Part shown: positions 1-6,767 of the stretch, in pieces
Numbering within the stretch: the first letter of the stretch is position 1
Layout of the letters: every line of letters begins with the position of its first letter
Assembly: GCA_049513695.1 (NCBI GenBank)
Contig: JBEKVW010000063.1
Coordinates: 1-12,387 of the forward strand
Length of the DNA stretch: 12,387 nucleotides
Source of the DNA: UBA1162 sp049513695
Lineage (GTDB): Bacteria; Chloroflexota; Dehalococcoidia; GIF9; UBA5629
Direction of reading: 5' to 3'
Translations under genes and position numbers: made by a program
Notes under the pieces: generated by a model
Seen by the model: the letters and a program-made list of their open reading frames with translations, nothing else
Told to the model about the DNA's origin: nothing
Database searches by the model: none

Positions 1-441
1 GATCGTCCTGGCTGTAGTCACGACCTTGCAGATGTCGGCGCCCGCCGCCATCTGACGCCTTACCATGGCGGCCAGCCTGGCAGCCGACGGCGTGCCTTTC
101 CAATCGTGATAAGAGATGAGGCATTCGGCCTTTGGCCTGATCTGCGGCACAATATTTTTCAGCCCTTCGGCATTCAACTCTATATCGATGATAGCGGCCC
201 CCAGGTCTATGGCCGATAGCAGCTCTCTGATCCTGCTTTTTTCATCCCGCCTCCACTTCCCGCCCTCTTTTATGCTGCGGTTGGTGGCTATCCAGGGCTT
301 ATGCAGCGCGGGTACGATTTCCCGCCAGCCGGCCCCTATCATATCTATGCGGACTTCTAAGAGGTCAGCCGGCTCCGAAGCGCGCTTTATGGACCGGACG
401 TCCCGGTCAGTAATGACCGTGCAGATCTTAACCCTCTTCAT
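1..441 (-). CDS. aroD: 3-dehydroquinate dehydratase, type I (C-terminus beyond window)
   Basis: Third shikimate-pathway enzyme, converting 3-dehydroquinate to 3-dehydroshikimate in the cytoplasm. The frame opens with ATG at 441 (MKRVKICTVITDRD) and runs open for 147 codons to the window edge. Visible type I landmarks are the substrate-binding LLEVRIDMI near residues 27-35, an acidic strand IIDIELNAE, SYHDWKG with the general-base His of the family, and KVVTTA near the edge, carrying the lysine that forms the Schiff base. Type I enzymes are about 220-250 residues, so roughly a third is missing. The start overlaps the end of aroB by 14 bases, and AAAGGA just upstream inside aroB can serve as ribosome binding site, so translation is probably coupled. 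Function is assigned from family motifs and operon position. Confidence 0.9.
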   Translation of the reverse strand, partial: MKRVKICTVITDRDVRSIKRASEPADLLEVRIDMIGAGWREIVPALHKPWIATNRSIKEGGKWRRDEKSRIRELLSAIDLGAAIIDIELNAEGLKNIVPQIRPKAECLISYHDWKGTPSAARLAAMVRRQMAAGADICKVVTTARTI

Positions 442-1516
442 TATTCCTTTCCAGGACTTCTATGGCCAGGGCAAAGCTCACGTCGTCGGCGATGAAGACC
501 TTGCCGATTGAGCGGGGCAGTATGAAACGTATCTTGCCGTTGCGCACCTTTTTGTCATGCTCCATGGCCTTGATTATCCGGGCCATATCCAGGCGCGGGA
601 CGGCGACAGGCAGCCCTGCCGCCAGCAGCAGCTTTTTAAGCCGCGCCAGGTCTTTGGCCTTGAATATCCCCAGCTTATTGGAGATCACGGAGGCCGATAC
701 CATGCCGATGGAGACCGCCTGGCCGTGCTTTATCCTGAAATCGGAGGCCGATTCGATGGCGTGCCCGATGGTATGGCCGAAGTTGAGGATGTTGCGCAGG
801 CCGGCGTCTTTCTCGTCCTTTTCCACGATAGCGGCCTTGATGGCCGCCGACCTGACGATAATCTCCTCCAGCACCAAATTGTCGAAGGAGCGGATGTTAT
901 CCAGGTTCCTTTCGATCAGGCTGAAGAAGGCTTTGTCCCTGATAACTGCGTACTTAATGACCTCGGCCAGGCCGTTGCTCACCTCAATGGGCGGCAGGCT
1001 GGGAAGCGTGAGTGTATCCGCTACCACAAAAGCCGGCTGATGAAACACGCCTATATTGTTCTTAATGGGGCCGTGATCGACAGCGGTCTTGCCGCCTATG
1101 CTGCTGTCCACCTGCGCCAGCAGGGTGGTGGGGAGCAGCACCAGCGGGAGGCCGCGCATATAAGTGGCGGCTACGAATCCTGCCAGGTCCCCGATCACGC
1201 CTCCACCCAGCGCCAGCACAGGGGTCGAACGGTCGGCGTGCGCCGCCTGCATACCTCCGTACAGCTTGGCGGCGGTATCCAGGGATTTCTGCTCTTCGCC
1301 TTCGGGCACCATCAACAGCAGGGGCTTGTATCCCTGCCTATCCAGGCTTTGCTTGAGGATATCTCCGTACAGCCTGTCGATGACGGGGTTGGTGATGATG
1401 ACGGCCTTATCGCAGGGCAGCTTTTCGCGAAGCCACGTCCCTACATACCCGAGCAGCTCCCGGCCAATGCTGATATCATAGCCTCTTCTGCCAAGCTTTA
1501 CCTTGACTATCCTCAA
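428..1516 (-). CDS. aroB: 3-dehydroquinate synthase
   Basis: Cyclises DAHP to 3-dehydroquinate, the second shikimate step; the family is NAD- and divalent-metal-dependent and cytoplasmic. The 362-residue length is typical. Visible motifs are GGGVIGDLAGF (about 104-114, NAD binding), LPTTLLAQVDSSIGGKTAVD (about 128-147, with active-site Asp and Lys), GLAEVIKYA (metal-ligand Glu185), NFGHTIGHAIE (His248 region) and KHGQAVSIGM (His264). The start codon is TTG. It lies 15 bases after the aroF stop, with AAGGTGG overlapping that stop and GCAGG nearer the start; no better in-frame ATG is seen upstream. Its last 14 bases overlap aroD. Tight packing supports cotranscription with aroF and aroD under the aroF leader. 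Confidence 0.95.
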   Translation of the reverse strand: MRIVKVKLGRRGYDISIGRELLGYVGTWLREKLPCDKAVIITNPVIDRLYGDILKQSLDRQGYKPLLLMVPEGEEQKSLDTAAKLYGGMQAAHADRSTPVLALGGGVIGDLAGFVAATYMRGLPLVLLPTTLLAQVDSSIGGKTAVDHGPIKNNIGVFHQPAFVVADTLTLPSLPPIEVSNGLAEVIKYAVIRDKAFFSLIERNLDNIRSFDNLVLEEIIVRSAAIKAAIVEKDEKDAGLRNILNFGHTIGHAIESASDFRIKHGQAVSIGMVSASVISNKLGIFKAKDLARLKKLLLAAGLPVAVPRLDMARIIKAMEHDKKVRNGKIRFILPRSIGKVFIADDVSFALAIEVLERNNEEG

Positions 1517-1531
1517 CCTGCTAAAACCACC

Positions 1532-2602
1532 TTACTGGCTGCCTGCCCTGCCTGCAACCAGCTGATGTATTTCCCGGCAGGCCTTTATTATATCCTGTAG
1601 CTCCTGAGGTGTGATAGTCTGACGGCCGTCTACGATGGCCTCGGCCGGATTATAATGGGTCTCGATCATCAGGCCGTCCGCGCCGGCGGCGATGGCCGCA
1701 CAGCTCATGTTGAATACCAGGTCGCGCCGGCCTGTAGCGTGGCTGGGATCGACGATGACCGGCAGATAGGTCTCCTTTTTCATGGCAGGCACGGCGCCCA
1801 GGTCCAGCGTGTACCTGGTGAACTCCCTGCCCTTGCCTACCGGCACGATGCCGCGTTCGCACAGGATGATGTTCTTGTTGCCCTCGGCCGCAATATACTC
1901 GGCGAAGGAGAGGAACTCCTCGATACCGGCGCCGAAATGCCTTTTGAGCAGCACGGGCTTGTCCTTCCTGCCAGCCTTGGCCAGCAGATCCTGGTTGTAC
2001 ATATTGCGCGAGCCTATCTGAAGGATGTCGACATATTCGGCGGCCAGGTCTACGTGGTCCTCACCCCTGACCTCGGTGATCACCGGCATTCCGAATTCCT
2101 TGCCTGCGTCGCGCATCCATTTCAAAGCCTGTTCAGCGCTCTTACGGTCGATGCCGCCCAATCCCTGGAAGGAGTGTACTGAGCTGCGGGGTTTGAAGAT
2201 GCCGCCCCTTAAAACGTGGGCGCCGGCCTTCTTCACAGCCTCGGCGATCATGAACAACTGCTTCTTATTCTCCACGGCGCAGGGCCCGGCCATGATGATT
2301 GGTTCGCCATTGCCTATCTGGATGTTGCCTATCATCACAGGTTTGCGGGCCTCGCCGTTATCGCCCGTAGCGCGGCCGTACTCCCGGCTGATGAGCTTGT
2401 AAGGGGTGTCGATTTTAATCACCTCCTTAACTCCCGGCAATATGGCTATGTGGTCAAACGGCACGTTGGTCTCGTTTCCGACCAGTCCAATGACTGTGCG
2501 GAATACGCCGCGTGATACATCGGCCTTCAGGCCGTAGTGCCTTATCTCCTTGACGATACGTTTGATATCCTCTTCGGTTGCGTCGTGTTTCATGATCATC
2601 AT
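1532..2602 (-). CDS. aroF: 3-deoxy-7-phosphoheptulonate (DAHP) synthase, type I beta
   Basis: Condenses phosphoenolpyruvate with erythrose 4-phosphate, the first committed step of aromatic amino acid synthesis. The 356 residues show an N-terminal ferredoxin-like domain (about 1-72) of the kind fused to Thermotoga-type beta enzymes, where it mediates feedback inhibition by Phe/Tyr, followed by the TIM barrel. Catalytic and metal residues are recognisable: Cys108 in AGPCAVE, Lys137 in RGGIFKPR, His288 in DPSHATGRR, Glu314 in IETHYNPA and Asp325 in VDGRQT. ATG codons occur at 2602, 2599 and 2593. The AGGAGG at 2613-2618 is 10 bases from the first, 13 from the second. A terminator hairpin and an aromatic-rich leader frame lie directly upstream, implying attenuation control in addition to feedback inhibition. 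Confidence 0.96.
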   Translation of the reverse strand: MMIMKHDATEEDIKRIVKEIRHYGLKADVSRGVFRTVIGLVGNETNVPFDHIAILPGVKEVIKIDTPYKLISREYGRATGDNGEARKPVMIGNIQIGNGEPIIMAGPCAVENKKQLFMIAEAVKKAGAHVLRGGIFKPRSSVHSFQGLGGIDRKSAEQALKWMRDAGKEFGMPVITEVRGEDHVDLAAEYVDILQIGSRNMYNQDLLAKAGRKDKPVLLKRHFGAGIEEFLSFAEYIAAEGNKNIILCERGIVPVGKGREFTRYTLDLGAVPAMKKETYLPVIVDPSHATGRRDLVFNMSCAAIAAGADGLMIETHYNPAEAIVDGRQTITPQELQDIIKACREIHQLVAGRAGSQ

Positions 2603-2612
2603 TGCTCGAGTA

Positions 2613-2618
2613 CCTCCT
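2613..2618 (-). promoter_or_regulatory. Ribosome binding site of aroF
   Basis: Perfect AGGAGG on the minus strand, 10 bases before the ATG at 2602. It lies downstream of the terminator hairpin, so aroF translation is possible only on transcripts that read through. Confidence 0.8.
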
Positions 2619-2634
2619 GATATTTTTAAACCAT

Positions 2635-2670
2635 AAAAAGAGAGGAGCCCTCCGCTTGGAGGGCTCCTCT
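2635..2670 (-). terminator. Intrinsic terminator in the aroF leader (attenuator)
   Basis: A perfect 13-bp stem pairs 2641-2653 with 2658-2670, closing a four-base loop, and is GC-rich. On the minus strand it is followed directly by CTCTTTTTA, a U-tract at 2635-2639, as expected for factor-independent termination toward aroF. It sits 33 bases before the aroF start and 24 bases after the stop codon of the aromatic leader frame, the geometry of an attenuator. The plus-strand side has only TTTACTT after the stem, so termination in that direction would be weaker. Confidence 0.85.
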
Positions 2671-2731
2671 TTACTTACTATTTTACTTTCTACTTATCTG
2701 GAACCGGGTGCACTGCACCGCCCCCCAAGCG
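2653..2731 (-). promoter_or_regulatory. Antiterminator pairing and competing protector hairpin in the aroF leader
   Basis: The RNA segment transcribed from 2720-2731 (CGCUUGGGGGGC) is complementary over 12 nt, with a single G-U pair, to the segment from 2653-2664 (GCCCUCCAAGCG), which is the terminator's 5' arm plus loop. The two pairings are mutually exclusive. A third structure can sequester 2720-2731: CGCCC at 2739-2743 pairs with GGGCG at 2719-2723, with an inner GCG/CGC pair (2735-2737 with 2729-2731). These correspond to regions 1:2, 2:3 and 3:4 of a classic attenuator. Pairings were read by eye; free energies were not computed. Confidence 0.72.
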
Positions 2732-2795
2732 AATCGCCGGGCGTAAAAAACCAGTAATAGGCGTAAAAGCTTTGAGAAGCTATGCAGTTTTCCAT
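2694..2795 (-). CDS. Aromatic-rich leader peptide of the aro operon (33 aa)
   Basis: ATG at 2795 opens a 33-codon frame ending in TAA at 2694-2696. Residues 10-17 read FYAYYWFF: seven of eight are Phe, Tyr or Trp, exactly the end products of the pathway encoded downstream. The C-terminal part (TPGDSLGGRC...) is encoded by bases that form the antiterminator and protector structures, as in known leader peptides. A ribosome stalled on the aromatic run would cover about 2739-2743 and free 2720-2731 to pair with the terminator arm. There is no clear Shine-Dalgarno before this ATG. A TTG at 2834 in the same frame would extend the peptide by 13 residues, including a second cluster FYFY. The start is therefore uncertain; the aromatic run is not. 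Confidence 0.75.
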   Translation of the reverse strand: MENCIASQSFYAYYWFFTPGDSLGGRCSAPGSR

Positions 2796-2805
2796 ATCAG
2801 TAGAA

Positions 2806-2860
2806 AGGTTAACATAGAAATAAAAGGCTGTCAAAATCCAGCTTCAAACAGGTCATTATA
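2806..2860 (-). promoter_or_regulatory. Candidate promoters for the aro operon leader
   Basis: Two candidates on the minus strand. A perfect TATAAT lies at 2855-2860, but without a convincing -35. A perfect TTGACA at 2829-2834 is followed after 17 bases by TAACCT at 2806-2811. The second would place the transcript start within a few bases of the ATG at 2795, which could explain the missing ribosome binding site; the first would allow the longer leader from TTG 2834. The sequence alone does not choose between them. Confidence 0.45.
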
Positions 2861-2917
2861 CGCACATCATGTAATCAGGCTGGAAGATATAAAAGCAGCC
2901 GCGGGGTAACGGCCCGG

Positions 2918-3355
2918 TCATTGCAACATGTCTCCAACCATCCGCACGGCATCCTGGACTAACTTGGGGCAGACGGTCTGAAAGAGCCTTTTCTCACGGG
3001 CTTCCATAAGTGCCTCATTATTGCTGATGTCGCAGCCCAGCAGATCATGGCAGAGGGTCGAGCCATGGCTTTCCCGGAATCTTTTCAAAAACTCAGCCGA
3101 CAGCCCATAAGTTATCTCATTGGCCTTCAAGGGGTCCGGTAAGGACATGCCCTTTTTAAGGCCGATGACCATGATGGCGCCCGTCACCGCGCCGCATGTT
3201 TGCCCGCTACGGCCTATGCCGCCACCGAACCCGGCAGCAACCTTGAGAGCCGTCTGCATATCAAACCCGAGCTCTTCACAAAAAGAAGATAAGACAGCCT
3301 GAGAACAGTTGAAGCGGCTTTTAAAAGTAGCCAATGCATCGTCATCTTTGGTCAT
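2918..3355 (-). CDS. C_GCAxxG_C_C family redox-active protein
   Basis: A 145-residue cysteine-patterned protein. Visible signature: NCSQAVLSSF (Cys17), GFGGGIGRSGQTCGAVTGAI (CGAxxG at 54-59), LCHDLLGCD (Cys102 and Cys108) and VCPKL (Cys129). This matches the small family named for its C-GCAxxG-C-C pattern, thought to be redox-active and common in anaerobes; substrate and partner are unknown. A GTG at 3358 precedes the ATG at 3355; AGGAGG at 3363-3368 is 7 bases from the ATG and only 4 from the GTG, so ATG is preferred. It lies 57 bases downstream of the DinB-like gene on the same strand and may share its transcript. The next gene downstream is the aro operon, which has its own leader. Confidence 0.88.
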   Translation of the reverse strand: MTKDDDALATFKSRFNCSQAVLSSFCEELGFDMQTALKVAAGFGGGIGRSGQTCGAVTGAIMVIGLKKGMSLPDPLKANEITYGLSAEFLKRFRESHGSTLCHDLLGCDISNNEALMEAREKRLFQTVCPKLVQDAVRMVGDMLQ

Positions 3356-3412
3356 CACTTTGCCTCCTTAACCGGCCATAGGACAGGTGCTACCCATATC
3401 AGTAGCTCGAAT

Positions 3413-3877
3413 CTATTTTCTAACTTTTGCCAGCGTTTGTTCAAACTGGACGAGGTGCTCTTTGAGGTGCCTGACGTAATCGGTAATAAGGGACTCCAGC
3501 GTCCTTTTCCTGTCCCCCGCCAGCAGGTAGTTGCCCAGCTTCTCCCGGTTGACCGTCCGGATGATGTGCCCGAGCAGGATGTTGTACTGCTTCCACATCA
3601 GTAGCAGGTCGGCCAGTCTCAGGTCGTTGAATTTTTCAATGCCGATCCACTCCGGGTAGTGTTTCTGGTATTCAGGGAAGGCCATTTCGTCTACGGTTTG
3701 CAGGCCGACGAAGCGCTGGTGGTAGATTGAAGCGGAATTGATCAGGTGGCCGATGATTTCCTTTAAAGACCATTCGGCCGGTTCCGGCCGGAGCGAAGCT
3801 TTCTTATCATCGGTATTCTTATATTTTTTATAAAAGTCCTGAACCATTTTGTTGAGATCGCTGTCGATGTTTTGCAT
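3413..3877 (-). CDS. DinB-like superfamily protein
   Basis: 154 residues, predicted all-helical, with the layout of the DinB/YfiT-like four-helix bundle: PAEWSLKEIIGHLINSASIY (His44 in the second helix) and a late helix YVRHLKEHLVQF with HxxxH (His137, His141). In this superfamily such a His triad binds a divalent metal; members include thiol-dependent S-transferases and many of unknown activity, so no reaction is assigned. ATG at 3877 is preceded by GGAGG and a purine run. An upstream TATAAT (3913-3918) fits transcription toward it, divergent from the exchanger gene. The name recalls DNA damage induction, but nothing here shows damage control. Confidence 0.8.
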   Translation of the reverse strand: MQNIDSDLNKMVQDFYKKYKNTDDKKASLRPEPAEWSLKEIIGHLINSASIYHQRFVGLQTVDEMAFPEYQKHYPEWIGIEKFNDLRLADLLLMWKQYNILLGHIIRTVNREKLGNYLLAGDRKRTLESLITDYVRHLKEHLVQFEQTLAKVRK

Positions 3878-3912
3878 TTTCCCCTTGCCTCCGTATTGAT
3901 TGCACTGTATCT

Positions 3913-3960
3913 ATTATACCTAATACGGCCGTCCCGAATCATGTCTCGATCTGATATAAT
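3913..3960. promoter_or_regulatory. Divergent -10 elements between the DinB-like and exchanger genes
   Basis: On the minus strand TATAAT occupies 3913-3918, about 36 bases before the DinB-like ATG. On the plus strand 3952-3960 reads TGATATAAT, a perfect extended -10 (TGnTATAAT), 50 bases before the exchanger ATG at 4011. Neither has a good -35; the extended -10 compensates for this on the plus strand. Confidence 0.5.
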
Positions 3961-4010
3961 TCTTGAACTGTGCCGGGCTGTGATTTTCCCCGGCCTTTAT
4001 AAGAAAGAAA

Positions 4011-5024
4011 ATGGAAAATATTCCCGTACAGGTTTCGTTGCTGGGATCCGGCGCGCTGGTGCTGATATCGGCATTCATATTCGTTAATGCCATCGAGTAT
4101 GTAGGTTACCGGCTGCATTTGGGTGGCTCCTTTGTATCGGCCATCCTGTCCCCGCTGTTTACGTCGCTGCCGGAAATGATTGTGTTCCTGGTGGCGGTAT
4201 TTGCCTATGCCGGCAAGTCGGGCGAGGATATAGGTATCGGCACGATCTTTGGCCAGCCCTTCATGGCCTCCAGCCTGTCGTACGGCCTGGTGGGCATCTC
4301 GATATTGCTGGGATTCTGGTTCAAGCAACGCAAAACCGTTTCTATGGTCATAGACCGCACCCTGATGATACCTTATGTATTTATCCTGGTGCTCTTCCCC
4401 CTGGCCCTTCTGCCGGCAGTCTTCAGCGATCCCAACATAAAACACCTCTGCGGACTGATTTTTCTGGCAGCCTTTGTTTTTTACATCTGGCTGATGCACC
4501 GCAGGCGAATGGCAGAATTGATCGAAGACGCGGAGATACCCTATTTCGCCAGGCTTTTGCCCGAAGCACCGCGCAACGGGATTATCATGGCGGTTCTACA
4601 GCTGGTAGTGGCTACCGCTGTGCTGTATTTCGGCTCCAAACAACTGGTGGGGTCGGTTGACCAGCTGGCAAAAAACATCGGGGCCAGCACTATGGGCGTG
4701 GCATTGATAGTCATACCCGCCGCCGCCGCCATCCCTGAGACGGCCAGCGCGCTCATCTGGAGTTTCAGAGGCAAGGACACCTTCAGCATAGGATCGCTGG
4801 TCGGAGAGAAGGTCCTCTATTGCACCTTCTATACCGGGCTGGCTTTGCTGGTCACCCACTGGGAGCTGGACGTGCACGCCTATATAAGCGTGCTGGCGAC
4901 CACCATCATATCGCTGATACTGCTGTACTTCATAGCCAGGCAGAAGATGCCCTGGTGGGGACTGTGCCTGGGGCTGGTCTTCTTCGTGGCCTACGCCTTT
5001 TTAGTCTTCAACCTGCGGATTTGA
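4011..5024 (+). CDS. Divergent CaCA-superfamily cation exchanger-like membrane protein
   Basis: A 337-residue integral membrane protein with about nine to ten hydrophobic segments in two halves separated by a charged loop (about 163-188). Each half carries a degenerate alpha-repeat of sodium/calcium exchangers: GGSFVSAILSPLFTSLPEMI with IGIGTIFGQ in the first, and GASTMGVALIVIPAAAAIPE with SIGSLVGEK in the second. The ion-coordinating glutamates persist (Glu55, Glu243), but the usual GNxxGSN asparagines are replaced (GTIFGQP, GSLVGEK), so ion choice may differ from calcium. ATG at 4011 is the first start after an in-frame stop; its Shine-Dalgarno is weak. It stands alone, convergent with the next gene 15 bases away. 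Superfamily assignment is fairly sure; substrate is unknown. Confidence 0.75.
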   Translation: MENIPVQVSLLGSGALVLISAFIFVNAIEYVGYRLHLGGSFVSAILSPLFTSLPEMIVFLVAVFAYAGKSGEDIGIGTIFGQPFMASSLSYGLVGISILLGFWFKQRKTVSMVIDRTLMIPYVFILVLFPLALLPAVFSDPNIKHLCGLIFLAAFVFYIWLMHRRRMAELIEDAEIPYFARLLPEAPRNGIIMAVLQLVVATAVLYFGSKQLVGSVDQLAKNIGASTMGVALIVIPAAAAIPETASALIWSFRGKDTFSIGSLVGEKVLYCTFYTGLALLVTHWELDVHAYISVLATTIISLILLYFIARQKMPWWGLCLGLVFFVAYAFLVFNLRI

Positions 5025-5039
5025 TGTGACTATGGGCGT

Positions 5040-5738
5040 TTAGGACCATCCCTCGGCGGAGAGATAGTCATGAAGCTGGTCGGGGTGGTGGCGGCAGTGG
5101 TATTCCAGACGGCTCGACTCGGCATGCGCCTTTGAATAGGTCAGCCCCTGTGCCATGCGGTTGCGCTCGTGAAGCTCGTGCAGCAGCACATAGCCGCGCT
5201 CCTGCTCCTCAATATCGTTATCGATCCAGACCTCGTTTTCCGGCACAAACTCGTAAACGTGATCGTGGCCGCCCTCGGTGAAGTCGATATCGAAGACGCT
5301 GCGCACCATGCGGCCGTCCACTATCCAGACGCTTACGCCATCCTCCAGCTTCTTCCATAGCTCAACGTGCACCTTGGCGCCGTCCGGCAGATTCTGTCCT
5401 TTTTTCGTAAAGCGCGCCAGGTCGCCTGCTTTGCGGCGCTCGGCCTGCTCGGCCACGTCGGCTTTGGTGATGGCGTCATCGTAGGATATGCCTTTGGCCA
5501 TCAGCCGGTGCTCGACCAGCAGGTGATCTATGTAAAACTGGGTCTCGTCCTCTTTGGCTTCACGGTCTATCCACAGCTCGTCCACTGGTATGTACTTGAA
5601 GCGGTAATGCTGGCCGAAGTTGGTGAACTCCTCATCGATATGGCCGCGGATATAGGTGCCGTCCACCTGCCAGACTGCCAGGTCGCCGCGCTCATCGAGC
5701 TTCTTGATGTAGGGGGGCTTTAATTTCTTTCCCGTCAT
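5040..5738 (-). CDS. Unknown protein made of two tandem copies of one module
   Basis: I do not recognise a named family. The 232 residues contain a gap-free internal duplication with an offset of 115: residues 22-101 match 137-216. Shared positions include VWxVDG, an Arg, an Asp-rich stretch with F-T, the motif P(V/E)(D/N)E(L/V)WID (51-58 and 166-173), a helix with conserved His72/187, Glu76/191 and Met80/195, and G(I/L)(S/T)Y. No signal peptide or membrane segment is seen, and charge content suggests a soluble cytoplasmic protein. It starts 33 bases after the pit stop on the same strand, so it is probably cotranscribed. A TATAAT at 5746-5751, seven bases before the ATG, could alternatively give a leaderless transcript. 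No clear ribosome binding site is present. Confidence 0.8.
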   Translation of the reverse strand: MTGKKLKPPYIKKLDERGDLAVWQVDGTYIRGHIDEEFTNFGQHYRFKYIPVDELWIDREAKEDETQFYIDHLLVEHRLMAKGISYDDAITKADVAEQAERRKAGDLARFTKKGQNLPDGAKVHVELWKKLEDGVSVWIVDGRMVRSVFDIDFTEGGHDHVYEFVPENEVWIDNDIEEQERGYVLLHELHERNRMAQGLTYSKAHAESSRLEYHCRHHPDQLHDYLSAEGWS

Positions 5739-5771
5739 CCATCTGATTATAGCTTACAGCCGGTTTGGGCG

Positions 5772-6767
5772 CTATGTGGCCAGGCTTATGAGGAAATAGA
5801 TGATGCCGGCGATGATGGCGGCGCCGGGGATGGTAAATAGCCAGGCCCAGACAATGCGCAGGGTGACGTTCCAGTGAACAGCTGTCCAGCGGTTGGCGGT
5901 GCCCACGCCGGATACAGCCCCGGTTATGACGTGGGTCGTGCTAACCGGTATACCCAGGCCTGTTGCCAAAAATATAGTTATGGCGCTGCCCGTTTCAGCG
6001 CAAAAACCATCGATCGGCCTCAGCCGGGTAATCTTCTGTCCCATGGTCTTGACGATTCGCCAGCCGCCCGTCAGTGTGCCTATGGCGATTGCGCCGTGTG
6101 CAATGAGTACTACCCAGAGAGGCACCAGGAATGCGCTGATCAGCCCGCCAGTGAAGAGCAGGCTGGTTATAATGCCCATGGTCTTCTGGGCATCATTGCC
6201 GCCGTGGCCCAGGCTGTACAGGGCTGCTGAAAAAAGCTGTAAGATACGCGACCACTTGTTTACTGTGCCGGGGCTCTGTTTATAAAGCATCCATGAGCTA
6301 ATTACTTTGAAAACATAGCCCAGTACAAATCCAAGGGTGGGTGCCAGGATAATGAAGATCAGGGTCAGCGACCAGCCGGCAGGTATGATCACGCCGAAGC
6401 CGGCTTTGACAATCGCCGCACCGGCGTAGCCGCCGATCAGGGCGTGAGATGAGCTGCTGGGCAGCCCCAGGTACCAGGTGATCAAGTTCCAGCAAATGGC
6501 GCCCATCAGCCCGGCCAGGATCACCGTTTCATTAACCGAGGCCACGTTAATCATGCCCTTGCCGATGGTCACTGCTACCGCAGTGCCGAAAATCAGGAAG
6601 GCCACGAAGTTAAAAAAAGCGGCCCAGGCTACAGCGTACCTGGGAGGCAGAACACGGGTCGAGACGATGGTGGCGATGGAGTTGGCGGCATCGTGCATGC
6701 CGTTGGTGAAGTCAAAAACAAGGGCGACGAGGATAATGAAGCCAATGAAAATTAAGTGTAAATCCAT
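5772..6767 (-). CDS. pit: PiT-family inorganic phosphate transporter
   Basis: A 331-residue inner-membrane transporter with the PiT signature present twice. First half: DFTNGMHDAANSIAT (19-33) and GLPSSSSHALIGG (101-113). Second half: GHGGNDAQKTMG (187-198) and GIPVSTTHVITGAVSGVG (near 273-290). The family imports phosphate, usually as a metal-phosphate complex with protons or as sodium symport; the coupling ion cannot be read here. Bacterial pit genes often sit beside a PhoU-like (DUF47) gene; none is present in this window. The ATG at 6767 lacks a clear Shine-Dalgarno; upstream DNA is AT-rich with a TATAAT at 6807-6812. The next gene downstream follows after 33 bases. Confidence 0.95.
   Translation of the reverse strand: MDLHLIFIGFIILVALVFDFTNGMHDAANSIATIVSTRVLPPRYAVAWAAFFNFVAFLIFGTAVAVTIGKGMINVASVNETVILAGLMGAICWNLITWYLGLPSSSSHALIGGYAGAAIVKAGFGVIIPAGWSLTLIFIILAPTLGFVLGYVFKVISSWMLYKQSPGTVNKWSRILQLFSAALYSLGHGGNDAQKTMGIITSLLFTGGLISAFLVPLWVVLIAHGAIAIGTLTGGWRIVKTMGQKITRLRPIDGFCAETGSAITIFLATGLGIPVSTTHVITGAVSGVGTANRWTAVHWNVTLRIVWAWLFTIPGAAIIAGIIYFLISLAT

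Noticed and set aside
557..1600. Long plus-strand open frame opposite aroB
   Set aside because: It lies antisense to a gene with full catalytic motifs; its translation has no recognisable domain and reflects GC-rich codon bias.
2641..2917. T-box riboswitch in front of aroF
   Set aside because: The GGTGC...GCACC hairpin and following terminator recall a T-box layout, but the conserved AGGGTGGNACCGCG is absent and the aromatic codon run explains the terminator better.
2886..2917. Terminator after the C_GCAxxG gene
   Set aside because: GCCG/CGGC followed by TTTT is present on the minus strand, but the stem is only about four pairs with a large loop; too weak to call.
2792..3405. Direct repeat CCATATCAGTAG at 2792-2803 and 3394-3405
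   Set aside because: A few repeated 12-mers are expected by chance in a window of this size, and the two sites have no shared context beyond an embedded ATG.
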